Source of the DNA: Streptomyces lacrimifluminis
GTDB taxonomy: Bacteria > Actinomycetota > Actinomycetes > Streptomycetales > Streptomycetaceae
Direction: 5' to 3'
Length of the DNA stretch: 64,000 bases
Assembly: GCF_014646095.1 (NCBI RefSeq)
Contig: NZ_BMMU01000015.1
Span: forward strand, 62,001 to 126,000
Positions within the stretch are counted from its first letter, which is position 1, and every line of letters starts with the position of its first letter. Both the position numbers and the translations under genes were made by a program. The notes under the pieces were generated by a model. That model searched no databases. It had not been told where the DNA came from and saw only the letters and a program-made list of their open reading frames with translations. Below, piece by piece: positions 33,660-43,300 of the stretch.

Positions 33660-34485
33660 TCACCGAGGCAGCGTCGCTGGGCGCGCCGTGACCCTGCCGC
33701 CGGTCAACGGCGTATCCAGCCTGGTGAGTTCTGGCGTGCACGTGCGTGTGGTGCCGTCCGTCGTGGCTGACGGCGCAGCTTGCCTGGCACTGACCAGGCC
33801 GTGCCCGCACCTCCATCGAGGTTCAGCAGCACGCTGTGAACGAAGGCCGCGTCGTCAGAGAGGTTACGCAGGCGACGGCTTCGGCGATCTCATGCGTCTC
33901 TCGGGGGGCCGAAACCATGCGCGGGGAATCGGACCACGGCGGCAACAGCCCGGGGATCTCCGGCGGCCCGGCGGCACCAAGGCCGCCGCCCGTTGACTCA
34001 GCCCGCCCGGCGGGCGGTCGCCCCGGCGCTCGCTGCGTGAAGCGCTGTTCCATGCGTGCGTGCACCTCGGCCGGGGGTCCACCGCGATGAGGTCCGGTCG
34101 GGTCGGGAGTCTGTTCCGGTGACCGTCGCAGGACGTCGAACGCCGTCCGCCCGTGGCGACCTGGCCACTGGCAGGCCGCCGGTGACGAACTGCTGGTCCG
34201 CGAGGGCGCCCCTCACCAGGGGCAGCGCGAGGGCTGCACCCCCACCGGCCTGGCATCTCGAGGACGCTGTCTACCTCAACGCCCCCGGCGGCTCGTTCGC
34301 CGTCCTGACCACGGGCCGGTGGAGGAGGTTGCCTCCTGCACCGAGGTCCGAGGTCCGAGGTCCGGCCCGTGCCGCAGAGGACCCGCCCGGGCGCGAGCCT
34401 CGTCGAGACCCTCGGTCGGCGGGACTACCGGCACCCCTGACGCCCCGCAGGGCGTGGTGGGGGCCAGATCCGGAAGAAGCGCGGG
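33660..34485. other. Intergenic stretch, no supported gene
   Basis: About 825 bases with overlapping Arg/Pro-rich frames on both strands and repeated stop codons in the others. No conserved motif, clear ribosome site, RNA gene or strong hairpin was recognised. It could be decayed coding sequence. Confidence 0.45.
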
Positions 34486-35172
34486 TCACGTGCCGTTCTG
34501 GCGACGGCTGCCGCTGTGTCGGCGGAGGCGGTCGGTCTGGCGGGCGATGTCATCGACGCGCGCCGCGAGGGCGGGGTGGCCGGACGCCAGATATGCCTGC
34601 GTGACCGACAGAGGAGCGACCAGGGCGGCAGCGTCGTTGTCGGCGAGGGCGGCCGTGAGTTCGGCGAGAGGGGTGCGAGCGGCGGCGGGGAGGTCGGTGA
34701 GCGCGGTGATCTGGCCGGCGAGCTGGCGCAGGTCGGCGGCGTTGGCGCGGGCCCAGGTGGTGACGGTGCGGTCGGCGGCGCGGCGGTCACGGGTGGCGCG
34801 TACCCGCTGCTCGCCCGTGGAGCCCGGGTTTCCGGGGCGCACCCGCAGGTAACGGCGCTCGGCGGCCTGGCGGCTGGAGACACCGAGAGGCTGGGCAAGG
34901 TCGGCCCAGCTGGCGCCCGCCTCCCGGGCCTCCTCGATCAGCCCCGGCTCCCACTCGGCAAGCTGGTCGCGCACTTCGCGGAGCATCAGGAGCGCGGCGA
35001 GCGCCTGCTGCGAGCCGGCCGGACCGGGCTCGGAGCGCTCTCCGTCGCGCGCTGTCCGGGCGGTGCGCAGGGCCTCGTGGATCGTGTTCAGCGCTGCCGC
35101 GGCGGCGAGGAACGAGGTGGGGGTTGGGGTGGGGCCGGGCGCCCGGGGGGCGGGCTGGTCGTCGATGGTCAC
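34486..35172 (-). CDS. Hsp18-type heat-shock regulator-like protein
   Basis: 228 residues, Ala/Arg-rich and mainly helical. A helix-turn-helix-like segment (ASWADLAQPLGVSSRQAAER) lies near residues 90-110. GTG 35172 is chosen because a GGAGG ribosome site lies 4-5 bases upstream; the in-frame ATG 35262 would run across the palindrome and most of the intergenic promoter region. It is divergent from the Hsp20 gene with only about 130 bases between the starts. Proteins of this type next to small heat-shock genes in streptomycetes are annotated as Hsp18 regulators. Repression of the Hsp20 gene and of itself is inferred from position and the shared palindrome. Confidence 0.65.
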   Translation of the reverse strand: MTIDDQPAPRAPGPTPTPTSFLAAAAALNTIHEALRTARTARDGERSEPGPAGSQQALAALLMLREVRDQLAEWEPGLIEEAREAGASWADLAQPLGVSSRQAAERRYLRVRPGNPGSTGEQRVRATRDRRAADRTVTTWARANAADLRQLAGQITALTDLPAAARTPLAELTAALADNDAAALVAPLSVTQAYLASGHPALAARVDDIARQTDRLRRHSGSRRQNGT

Positions 35173-35216
35173 GGAGCCTCCAAGGTGCGATGTCGTCGCA
35201 TCAATGACGTTCTGCT

Positions 35217-35235
35217 TGTCATCACTTGGATGACA
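35217..35235. promoter_or_regulatory. Palindromic operator between the regulator and Hsp20 genes
   Basis: Perfect inverted repeat TGTCATC-ACTTG-GATGACA in the divergent promoter, 45 bases from the regulator start and 68 bases from the Hsp20 start. A second smaller repeat (TGCGA/TCGCA, 35186-35200) lies closer to the regulator. Likely binding site for the neighbouring regulator. Confidence 0.65.
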
Positions 35236-35302
35236 TGTTACAACGTAGGTGGGTGAACGCATTGGCAGCTATTGCCTGACCTGAACTTGGAGGTGTTCCA
35301 CA

Positions 35303-35737
35303 GTGTTGATGCGCACTGACCCGTTCCGTGAGCTCGATCGGCTCACCCAGCAACTCCTGAACACGACCGGCACCTGGTCGCGGCCGTCAGCGATGCCGAT
35401 GGACGCCTACCGTGAGGGCGAGGAGTACGTGATCGCCCTCGACCTGCCCGGTGTCTCGACGGACGCGATCGACATCGACGTCGAGCGGAACATGCTGACC
35501 GTCAAGGCCGAGCGGCGGCCTGTCACCAAGGCGGACGACGTGCAGGTGGAACTCTCCGAGCGGCCTCTGGGCGTCTTCTCCCGCCAGCTCGTGCTGGCCG
35601 ACACCCTGGACACCGAGCACATCAAGGCGCACTACGACGCGGGTGTACTGACCCTGCGCATCCCCATCGCCGAGCGGGCCAAGCCCCGCAAGGTCGCCAT
35701 CGGTGGCGGTTCCGCACACCAGGAGATCAGGGGCTGA
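35303..35737 (+). CDS. Hsp20/alpha-crystallin small heat-shock protein
   Basis: 144 residues. The alpha-crystallin domain covers about 30-130 (YVIALDLPGVSTDAIDIDVE, then ...LTVKAERR), and the family-typical GVLTLRIPIAE strand is near the end. GTG 35303 is taken as start because GGAGG lies 9 bases upstream; ATG 35309 is an alternative. Small heat-shock proteins form oligomers that hold unfolded proteins in the cytosol. It is divergent from its probable regulator, and two DUF2267 genes follow in the same direction. Confidence 0.93.
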   Translation: MLMRTDPFRELDRLTQQLLNTTGTWSRPSAMPMDAYREGEEYVIALDLPGVSTDAIDIDVERNMLTVKAERRPVTKADDVQVELSERPLGVFSRQLVLADTLDTEHIKAHYDAGVLTLRIPIAERAKPRKVAIGGGSAHQEIRG

Positions 35738-35828
35738 GCCCTCTCCCAGCCACGGCGGAGACGGGGAGGCGGCCTCCTTATGGGCCGCTCCCCGTCCTCC
35801 GCTCGCCGCCGCACACAAGGGAGCAGCA

Positions 35829-36224
35829 ATGACCATGCGATGGGACGCGTTCCTGGGCCAGGTCAAGGAACGCGGCGCGTACGACACCACCGAGGAGGCC
35901 GAGCGGGCGGCCCGCACGGTTCTGGCGCTACTGGGCGCGCACCTGGTGGGCGAGGTACGTGCAGAACTGGCGGCCCGGCTGCCGGAGGAGTTGGCCCTCG
36001 TCCTGCTCAATCCGCTCCAGGCGCACGAGCCCCTCTCGCCCGAGCGGTTCGTGCGGGCCACCGCGGCATGGATCGAGGGGGCCACTGAACAGACCGCGGC
36101 CTGGGACGTGGGCGCCGTGTTCAGCGTGGCCGCGGACGCCGCGGGCGAAGAGGTCACCGGCCGCATCCTGTTCCAGCTCCCGGCGGGCTACGACCTGTTG
36201 TTCGGCCGCACCCACGTCATATAG
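35829..36224 (+). CDS. DUF2267 protein (first copy)
   Basis: 131 residues, all one DUF2267 domain. It opens WDAFLGQVKERGAYDTTEEAERAARTVL-like, has LPEELALVLL in the middle and ends FQLPAGYDLLFGRTHVI. ATG 35829 follows a GGGAGCAGC ribosome site. The biochemical function of the family is unknown; members often sit in stress or dormancy loci. It lies about 90 bases after the Hsp20 gene and is probably co-transcribed with it. Confidence 0.85.
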   Translation: MTMRWDAFLGQVKERGAYDTTEEAERAARTVLALLGAHLVGEVRAELAARLPEELALVLLNPLQAHEPLSPERFVRATAAWIEGATEQTAAWDVGAVFSVAADAAGEEVTGRILFQLPAGYDLLFGRTHVI

Positions 36225-36336
36225 GCCCGCGGTCAGCGACGCCCCTTCCTGACCGGGCGAATGCGGTGGCCGGGAGGCGAGCCCTCAGCCACCGACGCAC
36301 CATCGGCTTCGGACGAGAAAGGCAACCGCTTCACCG

Positions 36337-36771
36337 ATGTTTTCCCAGCAGGAACTGCGCCGGCCCACTGCGGCCATGACGTTCGACCAGATGCTGGAAA
36401 GAGTGCGCTACGAAGGCGCGTACCCCACCCGCGCACACGCCGAGGACGCCGTGCGCGCCGTACTGGCCGCCCTTGGGCGCCAGCTCACAGGCGCCGAGCG
36501 CGCGGAACTCGCGGGCAGAATGCCGTACGAGGCCGCTGTCGCCTTGGCATCCGGGATTCCCAGCGCCGAACCCCTCACCGGCTGGGGCTTCGTCAAGGAC
36601 CTGGCTGGCCGCACCGGCGGCACGGCGGCCACCACCCGCTGGGACACCGGCACCGTCTTTCGCGTCGTGGGCCGGCTCGCCGGCGAGGAACTCCTCGGCC
36701 GCGTCCTCGCCCAACTCCCCGCCGGTTACGCCCTGCTGTTCGGGCGCGCCGAACTCGTCCAGGCGGCCTGA
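36337..36771 (+). CDS. DUF2267 protein (second copy)
   Basis: 144 residues from ATG 36337, or 131 from ATG 36376 (MTFDQMLERVRYEGAYPT), which aligns better with the first copy. It shares with that copy the GAY-PT/TT-AE opening and the LAQLPAGYALLFGRAELV ending. The two are tandem duplicates diverged to moderate similarity. Function unknown. A clear hairpin terminator follows about 90 bases downstream. Confidence 0.83.
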   Translation: MFSQQELRRPTAAMTFDQMLERVRYEGAYPTRAHAEDAVRAVLAALGRQLTGAERAELAGRMPYEAAVALASGIPSAEPLTGWGFVKDLAGRTGGTAATTRWDTGTVFRVVGRLAGEELLGRVLAQLPAGYALLFGRAELVQAA

Positions 36772-36860
36772 CGCGGGCGGAGGCGTTGCACGTCCGTTCC
36801 TTCCCGGGCCACGACCACGGTCGCGGCGCGACGTCTCCCCGTGCGAGGTGTGCACACAAA

Positions 36861-36891
36861 CCTGGGAGGCGCCACGTGGGCGCCTCCCAGG
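36861..36891. terminator. Bidirectional hairpin terminator
   Basis: Perfect 13-base arms (CCTGGGAGGCGCC and complement) around ACGTG, between the convergent DUF2267 and TerD-like genes. Confidence 0.75.
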
Positions 36892-36987
36892 CGAGTTCGA
36901 GGGCGAGGAAAGCGAAAGAACTGAGGTTCATTTCCAGAGAATGAGAAGGAAGCTCCTTCATGGCCTCGCCCCGAACAACGCTAGCAC

Positions 36988-39165
36988 TCAGTCCGGGATC
37001 AGGTCGCGCAGATTTTCGAGGGTGATGACCCGGGAGTCCGGGTGCAGCCCTTCGGGACGTTCGAGACCGATGTACGTCACCGGCTCGTCCGGAAGCTGCT
37101 CGCCGTCCCACACGTCCACGTCCACTGCCGTGGTGTCGTCGGACATCAGGTCGATGAGATCCCCCACCGTCAACTGCTCGCGCTCGACGACGGCGCGCAC
37201 CACCTTGGCCACCGACACCTGGTTCTCCTCGACCTGGTTGGCCGAGGAGATGCCCTTGAGATACAGGTGCAGCCACTTCGCACGCCACCGGCCGTCGGCC
37301 TCGCGCCGGAAGACCAGCGGCAGCGCGACCCGTCCCACGCCGCGCAGCTCCGACTTCATCCGCACCGTGCGCGGCTCGAACGGCCTGCCCCTTTGCTCGC
37401 CGTCGCGCAGCATGAAGCCGAAGAACGACTCGTCGACCTCCTCGAAGCCCTCGCCGGCGTAGATGTTGACCTGTGGAACGATGAAGGCGCCGCGCACCTG
37501 GTCCAGGGACAGGTCGATGAACTCCGAGGCCCCGTCGGGAGCCTCGGTGACATCACCCGAGTGCCGGCCACCGACCGCCGTCAGGGACGTGTAGGAAAGC
37601 CAGGAGTCGGTGCTGTAGTCGGCGTGGAGAAGCAACACCGAGAGGTCGTAGTCGGTCCGCGCCGCGGACTCCTTCCAGTACACGAAGAAACGAAGTCGTT
37701 CGCCGTCGACCGGAGAGACCGAGCCTCGCGGCAGTACTCCGAGCCCGGACGCGGTCGCCCTGCCGCTGAGCGGGAGCGCCACGTCGAGGACGTCGGGGTC
37801 GACCAGCAGTCGGCCCGGTCTCGGGAGCCGACCGCGTATCTCGGCGTCGAGAGCGGCCATCAGCCGGGCGCGGTCCGGGGCCGGCACGGGCGGCCGACGG
37901 TCGGCCAGGACCCAGGCGCGACCTCGGCGGTTGACGAAGATACGGGGTTGGCCGGTCTCCCGGTCACGGTTGTGGAAGTGCTCGCGGACCGAGAGGACGA
38001 CCCGGCCGGAGACCTCGGGAGCGACCTGGACCGCGGCGGCCAGCACCGCGTCCCGCTCCTCCTGGTCGGCGGCGGTACGCAGCAGGAGGTCCAGGGCGCG
38101 GAACAGCTTGCCGGGAGCTGCCTTGAGCAGCTGCGCCGCACCGAGTACGTCGAACTCGTCGAGCAGCTTCGCCACCCGGCTGTCGAAGGACCGCGCCTCC
38201 TTCTCGCCCCGCGCCACGGCGAACACGTCTGCGGCGTGCGGCCAGCGCGGGTATTCGTGCGGGTGAAGACGCTCACCGAGTCGTTTGAAGGGCTCGCGGT
38301 GCGCGTGTACGTCGGCCAGCTTCGCGGGGTTCGCCGCCACCACGGCGTCGAGGCCCGCGAGCAGCGCACGGCGGGCCGGCCGCGAGAGAGCCCGGAACCG
38401 GGTCGGCTCCTGCAGGGTCACGTCGCCGCCCGACAGTGCGCAAGCAAGTCGCAGCACATCGGTGACGGTGTCCAGCAGGAGGTCCGCGCCGACGGCGAGA
38501 CGGGCCTCGTTGACGACCGCCCGGTTCTCCCGGACCGGGATCGACTCCGGCTGGGGACCGAGCACGCACTGCTCGGCGAGGGTCCTGAGGTCGCGCAGGT
38601 GATCCTCGCCCAGGGGCGTCACGCTGCCCGCCAAGGCCAGGTAGAGGTCCGTGAGTTCGTCCTCCAGGTCCCGGCCGAGGTGCAGGACGGTCACCCGGTC
38701 GCCCGCCGAGGTGATCAGTTCGTCCTGCGCCGCGAGCATCTCCTCGTAGGTGTGCTGGTAGCGGCCGTACGCCGGGAGGCTGAGCAGGTTCAGCACCCCG
38801 TGTGTCAGCTGGGTCAGGACCTTCCCCCGCGACTTGTCGTCGCCGAGCGCCTTCGCCACACACCGCATCCAGAACTCTTCGGTGTCCGGCACGTTCGCCG
38901 GGAAGTCGATGAAGTACGAGTTGTGCCGGACGTGGTCGCCCACCATCTCACCCACGGTGCGCAGCGTTCGCCTGGCGGTGTGCACGACTGCGGCCTCGGA
39001 CAACCCCGACAGCCGTTCGAGCAGCTCCGCCGAGAGTTTGAAGCCCACGGATGTCAGCGCCGCGTCGAACTGCCGCGCGGCGGTGGCTCCTTCACCGGCG
39101 GAGCCCTTGGGAGAGGAAAGGCGGTGGGTGTGCCGGATGACCAGCGATTCGAGGTTGTGCGCCAT
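36988..39165 (-). CDS. Large TerD-like domain protein (MXAN_6230/SCO0854-like)
   Basis: 725 residues. The N-terminal two-thirds is helical without a recognised domain. From about residue 480 to the end it reads like a TerD-type domain (FFVYWKESAARTDYDLSVLL, HSGDVTEAPDGASEFIDL, FIVPQVNIYAGEGF, FFGFMLRD, KWLHLYLKG). Acidic residues of that domain bind calcium in tellurite-resistance relatives. ATG 39165 begins a plausible N-terminus, but the ribosome site is weak; ATG 39201 is an alternative, and the longer frame to 39723 crosses the divergent pseudogene. The family resemblance is from memory. A role in stress or membrane-linked signalling is only inference. Confidence 0.72.
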   Translation of the reverse strand: MAHNLESLVIRHTHRLSSPKGSAGEGATAARQFDAALTSVGFKLSAELLERLSGLSEAAVVHTARRTLRTVGEMVGDHVRHNSYFIDFPANVPDTEEFWMRCVAKALGDDKSRGKVLTQLTHGVLNLLSLPAYGRYQHTYEEMLAAQDELITSAGDRVTVLHLGRDLEDELTDLYLALAGSVTPLGEDHLRDLRTLAEQCVLGPQPESIPVRENRAVVNEARLAVGADLLLDTVTDVLRLACALSGGDVTLQEPTRFRALSRPARRALLAGLDAVVAANPAKLADVHAHREPFKRLGERLHPHEYPRWPHAADVFAVARGEKEARSFDSRVAKLLDEFDVLGAAQLLKAAPGKLFRALDLLLRTAADQEERDAVLAAAVQVAPEVSGRVVLSVREHFHNRDRETGQPRIFVNRRGRAWVLADRRPPVPAPDRARLMAALDAEIRGRLPRPGRLLVDPDVLDVALPLSGRATASGLGVLPRGSVSPVDGERLRFFVYWKESAARTDYDLSVLLLHADYSTDSWLSYTSLTAVGGRHSGDVTEAPDGASEFIDLSLDQVRGAFIVPQVNIYAGEGFEEVDESFFGFMLRDGEQRGRPFEPRTVRMKSELRGVGRVALPLVFRREADGRWRAKWLHLYLKGISSANQVEENQVSVAKVVRAVVEREQLTVGDLIDLMSDDTTAVDVDVWDGEQLPDEPVTYIGLERPEGLHPDSRVITLENLRDLIPD

Positions 39166-39308
39166 GCGGGGATGATCGCAGAGGTGTGCGAACCGGCGCA
39201 TGGGAGTTGTTTGCGCGTACCGCCTTCCCCCTGGGGATGACCCGCAAGCCGAAATGGGGGGAGATCCCGATGGTGGGTACGGCTGGCGGCTTGCAGCATT
39301 GGCTGACA

Positions 39309-40190
39309 TGACGGAGGAACAGTCGATCAAGCAACGAAGCAACCGGCGCCGCGGCCTGTGGCAGCGGTCGGCTGCGCGGTCATCGCGATCAGCGCTTTGG
39401 CCGCCGTTCCGCCCGCCGAGGCCGCCGGGCCGGCCGCGAACCCGGCCCCGTTGAGTCTGCCCGTCCCCACGGGCAGGTACGCGGTCGGGGAAGTGTTCGT
39501 ACATCTGGTGGACCACTCCCGGCCCGATCCCTGGCAGAGCGGTCAGAACCGCCGCGAGCTGATGGTCAGCGTGTACTACCCCACCACGCGTGCGGCAGGC
39601 CATCCGGCCGCGCCGTACATGCTTCCCCAAGCGGCAGCGCACTTCGACTCGGTAACCGCCAACGTCTGCCTCGGGATGAATGTGCCGACCGGGCAGGTCG
39701 AGTGGGCGGCCACCACCACACACGTGGTGCAGGGCGCTCCGGTTGCCGACGGCGGCGGGAAACGGCCTGCCCTGAATCTATTCACCGGGACTGGGTGAGC
39801 CCCAGACCTGGGGAACCACACTGGTAGCGGATCTCGCCGGCCGGGGCTATGTCGTGGTCACCATCGACAACCCTTACGAATCACCGGAAGTGCAGTTCCC
39901 CGACGGTTCGCTTGCCACCATGGTCACACCGACGGACCCCGATGCGTTCATCAAGAAGTCCCTCGCCGTCCGGACGGCTGACACCGGTTTCGTCCTGGAC
40001 CAGTTGGGCCTGCTGAACGCCGGCCACAACCCTGACGTGGACGGCCGGCGACTGCCGAAGGGCCTCGCTGGAGCGCTCGATCCAACGAAGCCTATGTGTC
40101 CGCCTTCTTCGACCACTGGTTGCGCGGGCGGTGCGGCCGGTTGTTGGACGGGCCGTCAGATCAGTACCCGGCAGTGGAGTTCGTCGACCG
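39309..40190 (+). pseudogene. Secreted PAF-acetylhydrolase-like alpha/beta hydrolase, broken
   Basis: Three pieces in different frames can be joined. MTEEQSIKQRSNRRRG starts at 39309. From about 39361 comes a signal peptide (AAVGCAVIAISALAAVPPAE) and the N-terminal domain up to LFTGTG. From about 39795 come GEPQTWGTTLVADLAGRGY, VVVTIDNPYESPEVQF and FVLDQLGLLNAG up to PKGLAGALD. Then the sequence jumps to NEAYVSAFFDHWLRG and LLDGPSDQYPAVEFV, the C-terminus. The stretch that should hold the nucleophile elbow is absent. At least two frameshifts and one deletion make it non-functional. Confidence 0.75.
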
Positions 40191-40280
40191 ACCGGGGCGG
40201 TTGGGGGCGCCGGAGACAGGCATCCGCGCGCGACACGAGTGCCGCCCTCTGGCCAATCCTGTCGCGAGCACCTTCGGCTA

Positions 40281-40376
40281 AAACGTTTCAATTCACAGCG
40301 AAACCATAAGTGACGAAGGCATTGACTGGCCGGATGTGGAACCTTAACCTCCGGGCAATCACATTGAAACCTTTCA
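40281..40376 (+). promoter_or_regulatory. Operator-like palindromes upstream of the GH78 gene
   Basis: Two elements: AAACGTTT at 40281-40288 followed by CAA, and TGAAACCTTTCA at 40365-40376 (TGAAA-CC-TTTCA). Both resemble half or full sites for LacI-family sugar regulators (consensus-like TGAAACGTTTCA). The second lies just before the ribosome site region of the rhamnosidase, a position typical of repression. Confidence 0.5.
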
Positions 40377-40394
40377 CCAGCCAAGGGTGCACCA

Positions 40395-43300
40395 ATGTCC
40401 TGGGACCTGTCGCGTCGAAGACTTCTCCACCTCGGTGGCACCACGGCCGCCGCGGTCGTGCTGACCGGGCCCCCGGCGCTCGCGGCCGGCGGGCAGGGCG
40501 CCGCATCCCCAGCCCCGGGCAGACCGCCCGTGCCCACCGGGACGCTGGCGGATCTGCTCCCCCAGGCACTCGGTACGAGCGCCGGGCAGAGCCCTCGGTT
40601 CAGCTGGCAGGTGCCCGACTTCTGCGCAGGCACCCTCCAGCGCGCCTATCGGCTGCAACTCGCGGTCGCCCCGGACGGTTTCGCCGACGAGCGGCTCGTC
40701 TGGGACTCGGGCAGATGCAAGTCCGGCGACTCGGCCGCCGTTCCGTACGGCGGGCCGCCGCTGCAACCCCGTACCGCCTACTGGTGGCGGGTCGCCAGCT
40801 GGGGCGACAGGCGCTCGGCGTGGTCGGAGCCCGCTCTGCTCGCCACCTCGGTCGAGGACAAGTGGGAGGCCGAGCCGATCTGGGCGCCGGCCGGGCCGGT
40901 CATCACCGACGGCACCTTCGCCGCCCGGCTGAAGATCACCACCGTGGCCGCCGGGGTGTGGTTCCGGGCCGCGAACACCTCCAACAACTACCTGTGGCAA
41001 CTGCGCACCGGCAACCCCGGCGTCCTGCGCAAGCACGTCTGTGTGAACGGCACGTACACCGTCCTCGGTGAGGTCCGGCTGCCGTACGCCGTGACCGCCG
41101 GGGAGTGGACCGACCTCGCTGTCACCATGGTGGGCTCCACCTTCACCACGACTGTGAACGGCACCGTCGTCGACACGACCACCGACACCCGCTACAGCTC
41201 CGGCAACATCGGTCTGCGCAACGGCCTGACGGAGTCCCAGGTCTACGACCGGATCACCTTCACCGCCGCCGACGGAACCCTTCTCCTCGACGACGACTTC
41301 GCCTCCGACAAGGGCACCTTCTCCGCCGGCACCGTTTCCGGCGGCACGCTGGCCTTCCCCACCGGGGCCACCTCCCTCTCCTCCTACGGCGCCGACGACA
41401 CCTGGGCGCTGCTGCGCCACGAGTACGCCACCGCCGCGGGCAAGGAGACGGCCGCCGCCGTCCTCTACGTCGCGGCCACCTCCCCCGACCCGGCCCGGCA
41501 GTACGTGGCCAAGGTGTGGAGCAACGGCACCGTGGTCGGACACGCCTCCGTGCGCTCCGGCACCGGGACCGCGTACCAGGCGTTCGACATCACCTCGACC
41601 CTGCGGGGCGACGGAGGGCCGAACGCGCTGGCCGCCCTCTGCTGGACCACCTCGCAGCAGAGGTTCCTGGCCCAGCTGGAGATCACGTACACCGACGGCA
41701 GCCGGACCACCGTCGCCTCGGGTGACCACTGGAAGGCGCGCCGCCAGGCCGGGCTGCTGCCGGCGAAGGGCAGTGCGGGCAGCAGCTACTTCACCGTCCC
41801 CCAGGAGTTCTGGGACCTGCGGCGGGAACCCGTCGGCTGGACCGGGCCCGGCTTCGACGACAGCGGCTGGGACGCTCCCGTCGTCCGCACCGCGATCAGC
41901 GGTCTCGTCCCGGCCCCGATCGAGCCGCCGCGGCTGCACGATGTCACTCCTGCCTCCGTCACCAAGGTCGCCGACGGCCGCTGGCTGGTGGACCTCGGCC
42001 GGGAGATCGTCGGCGGGCTGGCCCTGAAGGTCACCGGGAGCGCGGGCGACACCGTCGAGGTGCGCCTCGGCGAGGAACTCAACTCCGACGGCACCGTCAA
42101 GTACCAGCTGCGCGCCACCAATACGTACCGCGAGGTGTGGACCCTGCGCGACGGGCCGCAGGGCTTCGAGCACTGGGGCTATCGCGGCTTCCGCTGGGCA
42201 GAACTGCGCACGACGCTCGACCTGTCCGGAGCCGTCGTCACCGGGCGGGCCTGGCGCCTCGACTGGGACGACAACGACTCCTCCTTCAGCAGCTCCGACC
42301 CCGGCCTCGACCGGGTCTGGGAGCTGTGCCGGTACTCGATCGAGGCCACCCGCGGCGATCTCTACACCGACACCCCGACCCGGGAGCGCGGCCCCTACGA
42401 GGGCGACGCCCTGATCAACCAGCTCTCCGAGTACGGCGTCCAGCGCTCCTACGCCCTGGCCCGCTGGTCGAACGACTATCTGGTCCGCAAGGGCACCTGG
42501 CCCACCGAGTACCGGCTGATGTGCGCCCTGTCCGCCTGGGAGGACTACCTCGCCACCGGCGACGACCGGCAGCTCGCCAAGGACTACGACCTGCTCGCCG
42601 CGAAGAACCTCACCGCCCATCTGGACTCCCGGGGCCTGGTCCGCAAGGCGCCCGGCAGCAGCAGCCAGAACCTGGGCGACCTCGTCGACTGGCCGACCGC
42701 CAGTCGCGACGGGTACGTCTTCACGAACGTCAACACCGTCGTCAACGCCTTCCAGTACGCGGCTTTCGACGCCCTGGCCAGCTGCGCCGCGGTACTCGGC
42801 AAGGACGACGACGCGACGGCCCTGCGCGCACGCGCCGACACCCTCGCCACCGCCATGCGCGCCACCCTGTTCGACAGCGCGGCCGGCCGGTTCCTCGACG
42901 GCGAGGGCACCACGCACAGCTCCCAGCACGCCACCGCCTTCCCGGTCGCGTTCGGCGTCGCGGACGCCCTCGACGCAGAGACCCGCACCCGGCTCGGGGA
43001 CACTCTCGCAGCGGGCGGCATGCGGATGAGTGTGTACGGGGCTCAGTTCCTCCTCGACGCCCTCTTCCGGCTCGGCCGCGCAGACGCCGCACTCTCGCTG
43101 CTCACCTCGACCGCCACCAACTCGTGGCTGCACATGCTCGACGAGCTGAAGGCCACCATCGTCACCGAGGCCTGGGATCCCGCACTGAAGTCCAACATGA
43201 CGTTCTCCCACGCCTGGGCCTCGGCTCCGGCCAACGCGATCCCCCGGCACGTGCTCGGCGTCCGCGTCACCGCTCCCGGAGCGGCGGAGTTCCTGATCCG

